From Anaerolineales bacterium (GTDB taxonomy: Bacteria; Chloroflexota; Anaerolineae; Anaerolineales; Villigracilaceae), in assembly GCA_016789485.1 (NCBI GenBank), contig JAEURE010000019.1:1-18010 (forward strand): 18,010 bases of DNA, read 5' to 3'. Every line of letters starts with the position of its first letter. Position 1 is the stretch's first letter. Below are positions 6,361 through 13,224 of this stretch, in pieces. Under the pieces are notes generated by a model, which worked only from the letters and a program-made list of their open reading frames with translations, did not search any database and was not told where the DNA came from. The position numbers and the translations under genes are program-made.

Positions 6361-7770
6361 ATGACTCTGGAAAAACTTGTAAAGGCTGGTCAGTTCTGGT
6401 TTGATGTTTTGTTTAAACGGGTGGAGTCTTCAAGGGCGAAATGGGCGGCAGGCTTTCTGTTGACCGGTTTGTTCGTCGGCGGCTTGTTGTATTGGGGCTT
6501 CTTCCTGGATTGGTTCAATAATCGTTTTGATATTCAGGATTGGCATGTGCATGTTGGGCCGTATCTTGATTTTTTGAGCAAGGCGCTGCGAAGCGGACAA
6601 TTTCCCATGTATGCCGACTCGCCGTATATGATCCCTGCTCAATATCTGGCAAGACAGAACCGTCCTTTTTCGCCGCAGATCCTATTGCTTTATTTTATGG
6701 ATCCCGCTGCTTATGTGCTTGCAAATGTATGGATTTTTTATGCTTTTGGGTTCTGGGGGCTTTTATTGATCCGCCAGAGATATCAGCTTTCGATTGTCTC
6801 CTTCCTTTCGATATTTCTGTTGTTCAATCTTAATGGGCATATCGTTGCACATTTGGGATCCGGTCATTTTGAATGGGTGGGATATTTTCTTTTGCCCTTT
6901 TATGTTTTACTGGTCCTGAAAATGGTGGAAGGGGAGGCAACTGGCTGGAAATGGCTGCTTTCGATGTCGATTGTGATGTTGGGCATCCTCTTGCAGGGCG
7001 CTGCGCATTTCTTTATTTATTGCATGGCATTCCTGTTTTTACTCGGAATATTCCAGCCGCGTTTTTTTTCGCTTGCGCTGAAAGCTGTTCTGCTGAGCGG
7101 GCTTGCAGGTATGATCCGCATCCTGCCGCCTGCGATTCAATTTGCAGGTGGAACTGGCCTTCAGAGCTTGGGAGGATTCGAGTCCGTTTTGCAGGTGCTT
7201 GAGATGTTGATCTCTCCAAGCAGCCGAGGATATTGGGAACAGACATATTATCTGGGAGCTCTTGGCTTTGGGGTCATCGTGTACTTTGGCATTATCAAAA
7301 ATTGGGCAAAAGATTTGAGTCACCGTCCGCTTTATCTTTCGTCACTGGCCATGCTCTTTTTCTCCGTAGGCTCCATTTACCTGCCATTTTTCAACTCCGA
7401 TATTCCCTTTTTAGATTCCCAGCGCGCACCGACCCGTTTTTTGATCGTCCCTCTCGTTTTCCTGATCACGCTTGCAGGGATCCGATTTCAATCTGTTATC
7501 AATGACTGGGATCGAAAAAGTTTGGATAATGGGATCGTCGTGCTCTTCGGCATGGGGTTGATGGCGTATGACTTGCTATACAATTCCCGTGTTTGGAGCC
7601 TTGATAATTACAGTGACTCGGCGCGAGCAACCGATATTCTCGAAGTGGCTGTAGCAAATTACTCTGACCCTTCCTATGTGAGCACTTTAATTATAGGGTT
7701 GGCATGTACGGCGGTCACTCTTGCGACTCTTGCTTTCCTAGCCTATAAAGAGAGAAAGAAGTCAGTATAA
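6361..7770 (+). CDS. Multi-pass membrane protein, possibly GT-C/YfhO-like
   Basis: A 469-residue protein with about 11 hydrophobic segments, starting with one at residues 30-50. A conserved-looking extracytoplasmic loop follows the first helix (DIQDWHVHVGPYLDFLSKAL), then YMIPAQYLARQNRPFSPQ. This arrangement, and the pattern of Asp/His in the first loop with later aromatic-rich helices, recalls GT-C-fold glycosyltransferases and YfhO-type proteins, which use lipid-linked sugars at the outer membrane face. I cannot see a diagnostic motif, so the assignment is tentative. GAGG lies six bases before the ATG. It sits 16 bases after ychF on the same strand and probably shares its transcript, although no functional link is evident. 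Confidence 0.75.
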   Translation: MTLEKLVKAGQFWFDVLFKRVESSRAKWAAGFLLTGLFVGGLLYWGFFLDWFNNRFDIQDWHVHVGPYLDFLSKALRSGQFPMYADSPYMIPAQYLARQNRPFSPQILLLYFMDPAAYVLANVWIFYAFGFWGLLLIRQRYQLSIVSFLSIFLLFNLNGHIVAHLGSGHFEWVGYFLLPFYVLLVLKMVEGEATGWKWLLSMSIVMLGILLQGAAHFFIYCMAFLFLLGIFQPRFFSLALKAVLLSGLAGMIRILPPAIQFAGGTGLQSLGGFESVLQVLEMLISPSSRGYWEQTYYLGALGFGVIVYFGIIKNWAKDLSHRPLYLSSLAMLFFSVGSIYLPFFNSDIPFLDSQRAPTRFLIVPLVFLITLAGIRFQSVINDWDRKSLDNGIVVLFGMGLMAYDLLYNSRVWSLDNYSDSARATDILEVAVANYSDPSYVSTLIIGLACTAVTLATLAFLAYKERKKSV

Positions 7771-7849
7771 TTTAAACGCCTCTTTTTCATACTGAAACAC
7801 GGTTCAAAAGACCTGTCAAATTACCAACCCGATAAAACAGGAGATTATC

Positions 7850-9736
7850 ATGGCATATAAACTTTCAAAATGGGACCTTTCCCCGCTATACCCGAGTTAT
7901 GAAAGCGCGGAATTGCAAAATGCGTTCGACATGGTGGAAGAGCAGGTCGCTTCATTCGAAGGCGTGCGTAATAAGCTTGCGCCAGACATGCCCGCTGAGC
8001 AATTCGTGGATGTGCTAAAAGCCAGCGAATCAATGACGCGCATTGGTAACAAGATGTATTCATTTGCCGGGTTATCCTTCACGGCAGACACGCAAGACCA
8101 GAAAGCACAGGCTTTGCAGGCGCGTGTGATGCAATTCCTGGCAGAGATCGAAAACCGTACCCTCTTCTTTAGCCTGTGGTGGAAGGAACTGGATGACCCG
8201 AACGCAAAGCGTTTGATGGAGGCTTCGGGTGATTATTGCTATTATCTCGAAGCGATGCGTTTGTACAAGCCACATACCTTGAGCGAAGCAGAAGAAAAAG
8301 TTGTCAATATCAAGAACGTAACGGGTGTGAATGCGCTCGGTAATTTGTACGACTCCATCACGAACCGTTACGCCTTCAAAATGAAGGTAAACGGCAAAGA
8401 GAAGGAAATGACTGCCTCGGAACTGTTCTCCTTCCGTTACAGCACTGACCCGAAAGTGCGCGCGGAAAGTTATCAGTCGCAGTTCAAAGTCTACGCAGAG
8501 GATGGTCCCATCCTTGGGCAGATCTACCAAACGATCCTGCGCGACTGGCACAATGAAAATGTCAACCTGCGCAAGTTCAAGAGCGCGATCGCGCCGCGCA
8601 ACCTGAACAACGATATCCCTGAAGAAGCTGTGGAAGCGTTGCTGAGTGTGGCTCGCAAGAACGTGGGTATCTTCCAGCGTTACTTCAAGATGAAAGCCAA
8701 GTATGTTGGAATGAAGAAAATCCGCCGCTATGATATTTATGCGCCTGTTGCTGCCTCCAAGAAAACCTACAAATGGGACGAAGCTGTGACCATGGTTTTG
8801 GACGCTTTCAACGCCTTCGAGCCCAAGATCGCAGATTTGGCAAAACGCGTTTTTGATGAGAGCCGCATCGATAGTGAAATCCGCAAGGGCAAGCGCGGCG
8901 GCGCGTTCTGCTGGTCTGTTCTACCTGAGATGACTCCGTATGTGCTGGTCAACTATCAGGGGACGGGACGCGAAGTAGCGACTCTGGCGCACGAACTTGG
9001 TCACGCCATCCATGCCATGCTGGCGTCACATCACACCACGTTCACCTTTCATTCTTCACTGCCGTTGGCAGAAACTGCCTCAACCTTTGCGGAAATGGTG
9101 CTGATTGATAAGCTGCTCGCAGAAGAGAAGGATGAGTCCGTACGCCGCGACATCCTCTTCAAGCAAATGGACGACGCCTACGCAACCATCATGCGCCAGT
9201 CCTATTTTGCGATGTTCGAGAAGACCGCGCATGAGATGGTGCAAAAGAACGCCTCGGTTGATGACCTGAGCAACGCCTACCTCGAAAACTTGAAGGAACA
9301 GTTCGGCGATTCCCTCGACCTGAGCGATGAGTTCAAATGGGAATGGGTGGGCATCCCGCACATTTATCAGGTGCCGTTCTACGTCTACGCGTATGCATTC
9401 GGTCAACTGCTTGTGCTGGCGTTGTACCAGCAGTTCAAAGCGGAGGGGGAATCGTTCAAGCCGAAGTATCTCAAGATCCTTTCGGCGGGCGGTTCCGAAG
9501 CGCCAGAGAAGATTTTGAGTGAAGCGGGCATCAACATCCGCGACCCGAAGTTCTGGCAGGGCGGTTTCGATGTGCTGGAGAAGCTGGTGGGTGAACTGGA
9601 GCAGCTGCCTGTGGAAGGGAAGGCGAAACCAGCAGCAAAAGCCAAAGTTAAGAAAGTTACTGTTAAGAAAGCGCCCGCTAAGAAACTCGCGAAATCCAAG
9701 CTTGGCAAGAGTAAAGTTACGAAGAAGAAAAAATAA
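7850..9736 (+). CDS. pepF: M3-family oligoendopeptidase with a lysine-rich C-terminal tail
   Basis: A zinc metallopeptidase of family M3 (PepF/oligoendopeptidase F type) that cleaves short cytoplasmic peptides. The active site is HELGH at residues 381-385, with a third ligand glutamate in ETASTFAEM (E408) at the spacing expected for M3. The N-terminal 200 residues form the helical lid domain (FSFRYSTDPKVRAESY is characteristic), and the C-terminal GIPHIYQVPFYVYAYAFGQ segment is the usual family signature. No signal peptide is visible. AGGAG lies seven bases before the ATG. Residues 591-628 are an added tail with 18 lysines in 38 positions and no acidic residue, resembling histone H1-type tails; ordinary PepF lacks it. 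The gene ends in a strong terminator. No clear promoter was found in the 79-base gap upstream. Confidence 0.93.
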   Translation: MAYKLSKWDLSPLYPSYESAELQNAFDMVEEQVASFEGVRNKLAPDMPAEQFVDVLKASESMTRIGNKMYSFAGLSFTADTQDQKAQALQARVMQFLAEIENRTLFFSLWWKELDDPNAKRLMEASGDYCYYLEAMRLYKPHTLSEAEEKVVNIKNVTGVNALGNLYDSITNRYAFKMKVNGKEKEMTASELFSFRYSTDPKVRAESYQSQFKVYAEDGPILGQIYQTILRDWHNENVNLRKFKSAIAPRNLNNDIPEEAVEALLSVARKNVGIFQRYFKMKAKYVGMKKIRRYDIYAPVAASKKTYKWDEAVTMVLDAFNAFEPKIADLAKRVFDESRIDSEIRKGKRGGAFCWSVLPEMTPYVLVNYQGTGREVATLAHELGHAIHAMLASHHTTFTFHSSLPLAETASTFAEMVLIDKLLAEEKDESVRRDILFKQMDDAYATIMRQSYFAMFEKTAHEMVQKNASVDDLSNAYLENLKEQFGDSLDLSDEFKWEWVGIPHIYQVPFYVYAYAFGQLLVLALYQQFKAEGESFKPKYLKILSAGGSEAPEKILSEAGINIRDPKFWQGGFDVLEKLVGELEQLPVEGKAKPAAKAKVKKVTVKKAPAKKLAKSKLGKSKVTKKKK

Positions 9737-9746
9737 TACAAACCAT

Positions 9747-9776
9747 AAGCCGCTCCGAAAAGAGCGGCTTTTTATT
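9747..9776 (+). terminator. Rho-independent terminator after the M3 peptidase
   Basis: A perfect nine-bp stem (AAGCCGCTC and its complement) with the loop CGAAAA is followed by TTTATT, continuing the T run at the base of the stem. It begins ten bases past the stop codon. Confidence 0.9.
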
Positions 9777-9920
9777 GAGAAAATTTGTTAAATCAAATTA
9801 AAAGTGCGTAAATGAGGCAGACATAATATCAAAAAAGAAACCAAGTAGCGCATAAAGTTGGATATAGACCAAGTAAAAATGAAGTAGAATTTTTCATGGC
9901 TGGAAAAGAGCCTAAAATCG
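9777..9920. other. AT-rich gap with no recognisable gene
   Basis: The sequence is AT-rich and poor in ORFs. A short direct repeat (ACCAAGTA) occurs near 9840 and 9868. I see no promoter or gene that I can support. Confidence 0.4.
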
Positions 9921-9953
9921 CTTGGTCACAGGTTCGAATCATACGGGACCAAG
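9921..9953 (+). pseudogene. Decayed tRNA 3' end (T-arm and acceptor remnant)
   Basis: The string ACAGG-TTCGAAT-C (9928-9940) matches the canonical 5' strand and loop of a tRNA T-arm. It is followed by GGGACCA at the position of the 3' acceptor strand. The 3' T-stem strand (CATAC) no longer pairs properly, and no 5' half is recognisable upstream. The fragment is bounded by a 7-bp inverted repeat (CTTGGTC/GACCAAG) and followed by a hairpin terminator, as at a tRNA gene end. It could mark an old integration site. Confidence 0.4.
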
Positions 9954-9959
9954 ATGTAA

Positions 9960-9991
9960 AAAGACAGCGAAGAATATTCTTCGCTGTCTTT
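9960..9991. terminator. Perfect 32-bp palindromic bidirectional terminator
   Basis: AAAGACAGCGAAGAAT is followed directly by its exact complement. A-runs on the left and T-runs on the right allow function on both strands. It lies 32 bases past the stop of the minus-strand membrane gene and directly after the tRNA remnant. Confidence 0.8.
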
Positions 9992-10023
9992 GCTTAAACT
10001 ATTTTTTGGATTTATGCTCTGCA

Positions 10024-10833
10024 CTATATATTCACTGTAGAGTCCGTGGTATTTGCGTTTCGAAACAGCAAAGCCGATCCGACCCAGAGCATAATGAAGA
10101 ATGAATTTATAGCCAATACTCCGAGCGGGCCTGGCGAAGCGTAAGGGAAGAAGATCAACGCAATGATAGCGACTAATGTGTGAGCAATCGCCGTGGCAAA
10201 CAACGTGCGTGCCATTCCAGCTGCCTTGAAGCGTGCGATGATGGCGCCTATAAATGCGATAGCGAGAACTCCCAGATACATCAGATTGGCGGGGTTATCA
10301 TCTCCAATGATCTCAACAGCAGCATTGACAAACAGGAGCAGGAAGCCTGTCAGACCCGCAATGCCAACAGCGAGTCGGTAGAAGATATTGTTCATTTGTC
10401 TGGCAACCAGCACAAAGGTCAGCCCTGTGCCGAACAGAAGCGCTCCCATGAAAATAAAGTCGAAGAAGCCCCATTTCCATTCATTGGAAACCTGCATCCC
10501 AATCAAGGGAATTAGCAATAAGAGACCAGATGCAACGGCAACCCAGAGAATGGCTTTGTTCTGCATGAGGAAATCGGTATTTTTTGTTTTCATAAAGTTA
10601 CTTCCTTTCTGATTTTCGATATGTTGAATGACAAGGCTTTTGCCTATATCGATCATGGTTCTTATCCATAGAATGATAAGTCCCGGGTCTCCGTTTTCTG
10701 AATATGCATCCTTTAGAGATTCAGAAAATACATATTTCATTTCCTCTTCAAATTCCACTCTGTAATTTTCAGGATAAAACTTTAAAAGGAAATCATAAAT
10801 GCGTTCAGATGGACGAATTAATACTTTGCTCAT
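10024..10833 (-). CDS. Membrane protein with a permease-prefix-like N-terminal domain, PadR-linked
   Basis: The product has 269 residues. Residues 1-80 are soluble and include FYPENYRVEFEEEMKYVF, the Tyr-Pro-x-x-x-R/F-x-x-E-M pattern seen in short domains that accompany PadR-regulated membrane proteins and FtsX-type permeases. After residue 80 come about six membrane helices and a short polar tail. No transporter ATPase or catalytic motif is seen. It starts three bases after the PadR stop, so the two are cotranscribed and PadR probably regulates it. An internal in-frame ATG at 10593 has a better Shine-Dalgarno (AGGAAG, eight bases before) than the first start. It would give a 189-residue form made only of the membrane part. 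Confidence 0.75.
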   Translation of the reverse strand: MSKVLIRPSERIYDFLLKFYPENYRVEFEEEMKYVFSESLKDAYSENGDPGLIILWIRTMIDIGKSLVIQHIENQKGSNFMKTKNTDFLMQNKAILWVAVASGLLLLIPLIGMQVSNEWKWGFFDFIFMGALLFGTGLTFVLVARQMNNIFYRLAVGIAGLTGFLLLFVNAAVEIIGDDNPANLMYLGVLAIAFIGAIIARFKAAGMARTLFATAIAHTLVAIIALIFFPYASPGPLGVLAINSFFIMLWVGSALLFRNANTTDSTVNI

Positions 10834-10836
10834 AGG

Positions 10837-11169
10837 TTATAGATCTAACTTTACCAGTCCTGCATTCTTGAAGACGTTTTTTCGTTTTGCCAGCTCAACC
10901 GCATTGTCGTACCGCTCAAGTTCGGAGGATAAAGACTTTCTCCCGTTTTCAGTTAACGTATAGTATTTACGTCTCGGGTTATCTCCGGGGACTTCTTGGA
11001 TGAGTCTAGATTGAAGCATTCGTTTAATGGAGCCATAAAGGGTCCCGGGCCCAAGTAGGACTTTTCTGCCTGAGTCCTGCTCGACCTGCTTCATGATCTC
11101 ATAGCCATGTCTGCTTTTAATGGCGAGGGAAAGGAGAATATAGAATTCTGATTGTGATAGATCATTCAT
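10837..11169 (-). CDS. PadR-family transcriptional regulator
   Basis: A 110-residue winged-helix DNA-binding repressor of the PadR family. The N-terminal domain shows the hallmark order FYILLSLAIKSRHGYEIMKQ, then GPGTLYGSIKRMLQSRLIQE and the wing RRKYYTLTENGRKSL. The C-terminal helix (about residues 80-100) would form the dimer interface, as in the short PadR subclass. It leads a two-gene operon with the membrane protein that starts three bases after its stop. The start codon lies seven bases after a perfect TATAAT, with no Shine-Dalgarno, so its message is predicted to be leaderless. A palindrome inside its own promoter suggests autorepression. The ligand cannot be read from sequence. Confidence 0.93.
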   Translation of the reverse strand: MNDLSQSEFYILLSLAIKSRHGYEIMKQVEQDSGRKVLLGPGTLYGSIKRMLQSRLIQEVPGDNPRRKYYTLTENGRKSLSSELERYDNAVELAKRKNVFKNAGLVKLDL

Positions 11170-11176
11170 AAAAAGG

Positions 11177-11206
11177 ATTATATATCGAGAGTCGATATAT
11201 TGTCAA
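11177..11206 (-). promoter_or_regulatory. Perfect-consensus sigma70 promoter of padR
   Basis: The minus strand has TTGACA (11201-11206), an 18-bp spacer, and TATAAT (11177-11182), both exact. The predicted start is about 11170, one base before the ATG. Such a strong promoter upstream of a repressor implies that it is normally shut by a repressor. Confidence 0.8.
11180..11200. promoter_or_regulatory. Palindromic operator inside the padR promoter spacer
   Basis: ATATATCGA-GAG-TCGATATAT is a perfect 9-bp inverted repeat filling the spacer and touching the -10. A third half-site, CGATATAT, lies at 11208-11215, just upstream of the -35. Binding would block RNA polymerase. PadR itself is the likely ligand by position; this is inference. 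Confidence 0.6.
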
Positions 11207-11260
11207 GCGATATATTAATTGTAAAAAGGATGGTTGAGAGCCTGGTCAATGTTTGCTAAA

Positions 11261-11289
11261 CAAAAAAAGAATACGAAGCAGGTGCTTCG
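11261..11289 (-). terminator. Terminator-like hairpin beside the ssb fragment
   Basis: The inverted repeat CGAAGC-AGGT-GCTTCG (11274-11289) is followed on the minus strand by TATTCTTTTTTTG. It would terminate a minus-strand transcript coming from the right, where only the ssb fragment now lies. It may be a leftover of a former gene end. Confidence 0.4.
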
Positions 11290-11290
11290 C

Positions 11291-11345
11291 GTTCTTGTCC
11301 TTCCGGCAATTGCTCACTGCCGGGCTGAAATGGGTCACTTTTTTG
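11291..11345 (-). pseudogene. Fragment duplicated from ssb
   Basis: These 55 bases match 13480-13534 of the intact ssb at 52 of 55 positions in the same orientation. The match covers the THFSLAVSNRWKDKN region. The three differences all change amino acids (L to P, R to C, W to R), and there is no start, stop or flanking homology, so it is a dead remnant. Confidence 0.85.
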
Positions 11346-11371
11346 GGAGAATTCGCGGTATTTTACTAAAA

Positions 11372-11441
11372 ATGTAAAGAAGTATTGACATAATGTAAGC
11401 TTTAGTGTACTATATGTTTTATAATATTTACATTATGTAAA
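11372..11441 (+). promoter_or_regulatory. Promoter with operator boxes repeating every 21 bp
   Basis: TTGACA (11385-11390) is followed after 17 bp by TACTAT (11408-11413). A separate TATAAT lies at 11420-11425. ATGT boxes begin at 11372, 11393, 11414 and 11435, exactly 21 bp apart. Two are part of 15-bp dyads: TTGACATAATGTAAG (11385-11399, over the -35) and the perfect TTTACATTATGTAAA (11427-11441). The XRE regulator encoded downstream is the obvious candidate to bind them. Confidence 0.6.
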
Positions 11442-11466
11442 AATGTACATACAGAAAGAGGAAAAC

Positions 11467-11919
11467 ATGTCCTACCAGGAAAAAAACATCACCGTATCTT
11501 TGTTTAGCCACCTGTTAATCGGGGTCTATTATCTGGCAAACCTATTGCCAATGATCCAATCCAGTGAATTGGTCGCTGGCAGGTTATACGCGCTTTGGTC
11601 AATCGTTATCGCGGTCAACATTGTAGTCAATATTATTGCCAGTATCCTGACCAACATTTTGTTAACCATCGTCGAAGCCATTCGGTCCAGAAAATACGAA
11701 GATCCGCAATTTATTGAGGACGAACGCGACAAACTGATCGGGTTGAAAGGGATTCGCAGTACCTATTTCACATTTAGCATCGGTGTCCTGCTTTCGGTTT
11801 TTGCCTTCATTTATGGACAACCGCCGCTGATGATGATCAGCCTGATCGTTTTGTTCTCCATCCTGGCGGAGATCATCGGGGATGTTTCAAAGATATACCT
11901 GTATCGAAGAGGGGGTTGA
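11467..11919 (+). CDS. Four-helix membrane protein, DUF2178-like
   Basis: The product has 150 residues with membrane helices at about residues 12-30, 40-68, 101-118 and 120-140. The central cytoplasmic loop holds FIEDERDKLIGLKGIRSTYF, which resembles the DERD-x-LI-x-LK signature of DUF2178 membrane proteins. Those proteins are commonly paired with a small XRE regulator, as here. The function of the family is unknown. I choose the ATG at 11467, which follows AGAGG at a good distance, rather than an in-frame ATG at 11443 that lies within the operator region. The stop is one base before the next ATG, so translation is coupled to the regulator gene. Confidence 0.8.
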   Translation: MSYQEKNITVSLFSHLLIGVYYLANLLPMIQSSELVAGRLYALWSIVIAVNIVVNIIASILTNILLTIVEAIRSRKYEDPQFIEDERDKLIGLKGIRSTYFTFSIGVLLSVFAFIYGQPPLMMISLIVLFSILAEIIGDVSKIYLYRRGG

Positions 11920-11920
11920 G

Positions 11921-12142
11921 ATGGGCAAGAGTCAGGTCAAGAATAACATTCGGAAATTGCGTTTCAACCACGACGAAATGACCCAGGAACAACTGGCGAA
12001 AAAAGTGGGCGTGACTCGGCAGACCATCATTGCCATGGAAAGTGAAAAATATGCTCCGTCACTGGAACTGGCTTTCCGCATTGCACGGATCTTTGGCGTG
12101 CCTCTGGAAGAGGTGTTTTATTACACGCCGGAAGATGAATAA
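11921..12142 (+). CDS. Small XRE-family helix-turn-helix regulator
   Basis: The 73-residue protein is essentially one HTH domain of the short Cro/C1 type. Helix 2 and the recognition helix are in TQEQLAKKVGVTRQTIIAME, followed by the usual YAPSLELAFRIARIFGVPLEEVF. There is no sensor domain. It is cotranscribed with the DUF2178-like membrane protein one base upstream, a common two-gene unit in which the membrane protein is thought to influence the regulator. GAGGGGG precedes the chosen ATG; an in-frame ATG at 11882 lies inside the upstream gene and adds non-HTH residues. The 21-bp-phased boxes at the operon promoter are its probable operators. Confidence 0.9.
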   Translation: MGKSQVKNNIRKLRFNHDEMTQEQLAKKVGVTRQTIIAMESEKYAPSLELAFRIARIFGVPLEEVFYYTPEDE

Positions 12143-12165
12143 ACATATCAAAAGGATGAAATAAC

Positions 12166-13167
12166 ATGATGAAAGCGATTGAATATACAGAATATGGTTC
12201 CCCGGAAGTTCTTCACCTTACGGAAGTAACAAAACCCGTCCAAAAGGATAATGAGATCTTGATTCGGATACGCGCGACGTCCATCACTGTTGGGGATCTG
12301 TGGGCGCGGAATTTCAAGGCGATCTCGCCCCGTAATTTTTCGATGCCGCTGCCGCTTTGGCTTCCCTCACGAATGTTCTTTGGTTTTACAAAACCGCGGA
12401 TCAATATCCTTGGAAGTGAGTTTGCAGGGGATGTGGAAGCGGTTGGCAGGAATGTAACACGATTCAAAGCAGGCGATGCAGTGTTCGGGTATCGCGGTCA
12501 GAATATGGGAGCGAACGCCGAGTATTTGTGTATGCCTGAAGACGGGATGGTGACGATCAAACCGATCAATATGAACTATGAAGAAGCCGCCACTATTCCG
12601 TACGGTGCATTGACTGCGTTGAGCCTGCTCAGAAAAGTCAATGTGCAGGCGGGGCAAAAAGTTCTGATCCTTGGCGCTAGTGGAGGGATCGGCTCTGCTG
12701 CAGTCCAGCTCGCCAAACATTTTGGCGCGGAAGTCACAGGCGTGTGCAGTGCTGCGGGGTTGGATTTTGTGAAGTCGTTGGGAGCGGACAAGGTTATTGA
12801 TTACACCAAAGAAGACTTTGCCCAAAATGGCGAAACGTACGATCTGATCTTTGACATCATGAGAAAAAGCTCGTTTGCCCAGTGCAAGGACTCATTGAAG
12901 CCGAATGGTATTTATCTTTTAGCCAGCTTCAAGACGAAACAACTTTTTCAAATGCTGTGGACGTCCGTGCGCGGCGGTGCCAGGATAATATGTGCCTTGT
13001 CTGCCGAGAGACCCGGTGACCTAGACTTTATCAGGGAATTGGTTGAGGCAGGGGATTTCCGCTCCATCATTGATAAATGCTATCCACTGGAACAAACCGC
13101 CGAAGCGCACAGACATGCCGAAATGGAGGGTAAAAAGGGAAAGGTGGCCATAACAGTGGGTATATAA
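12166..13167 (+). CDS. Zinc-independent MDR-family NAD(P)-dependent oxidoreductase
   Basis: A 333-residue medium-chain dehydrogenase/reductase of the quinone-oxidoreductase-like group. The GroES-like N-terminal domain includes GSEFAGDVEAVGRNVTRFKAGDAVFGY. The Rossmann fold carries LGASGGIGSAAVQLAKHFGAE with the nucleotide-binding GASGGIG at residues 170-176, and the family ending EGKKGKVAITV is present. The catalytic and structural zinc cysteines of true alcohol dehydrogenases are absent, since the usual Cys position reads TSITVGDLWAR. It therefore probably reduces quinones or activated alkenes with NAD(P)H; the substrate is unknown. It is third in an operon with the membrane protein and XRE regulator, 23 bases after the latter, suggesting regulator-controlled expression. 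Two adjacent ATGs could serve as start; AAGGAT precedes both. Confidence 0.9.
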   Translation: MMKAIEYTEYGSPEVLHLTEVTKPVQKDNEILIRIRATSITVGDLWARNFKAISPRNFSMPLPLWLPSRMFFGFTKPRINILGSEFAGDVEAVGRNVTRFKAGDAVFGYRGQNMGANAEYLCMPEDGMVTIKPINMNYEEAATIPYGALTALSLLRKVNVQAGQKVLILGASGGIGSAAVQLAKHFGAEVTGVCSAAGLDFVKSLGADKVIDYTKEDFAQNGETYDLIFDIMRKSSFAQCKDSLKPNGIYLLASFKTKQLFQMLWTSVRGGARIICALSAERPGDLDFIRELVEAGDFRSIIDKCYPLEQTAEAHRHAEMEGKKGKVAITVGI

Positions 13168-13180
13168 CCGAAAGTGTGAG

Positions 13181-13224
13181 AATAAAAAGAGACGGCCGCT
13201 GTACAGCGGCCGTCTCTTTTTATT
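13181..13224. terminator. Perfect 44-bp palindromic terminator between convergent genes
   Basis: Twenty-two bases ending GACGGCCGCTGT are followed directly by their exact complement. AATAAAAA on the left and TTTTTATT on the right let it work on both strands. It serves both the oxidoreductase gene and ssb, whose stop codon abuts it at 13225. Confidence 0.93.

Noticed and set aside
9921..9953. Intact tRNA gene
   Set aside because: The T-stem has three mismatches and no 5' acceptor, D-arm or anticodon arm can be drawn.
9960..13224. Transposon or integrase-bearing island
   Set aside because: No transposase, integrase or matching terminal repeats are visible; only indirect signs (tRNA remnant, ssb fragment) suggest transfer.
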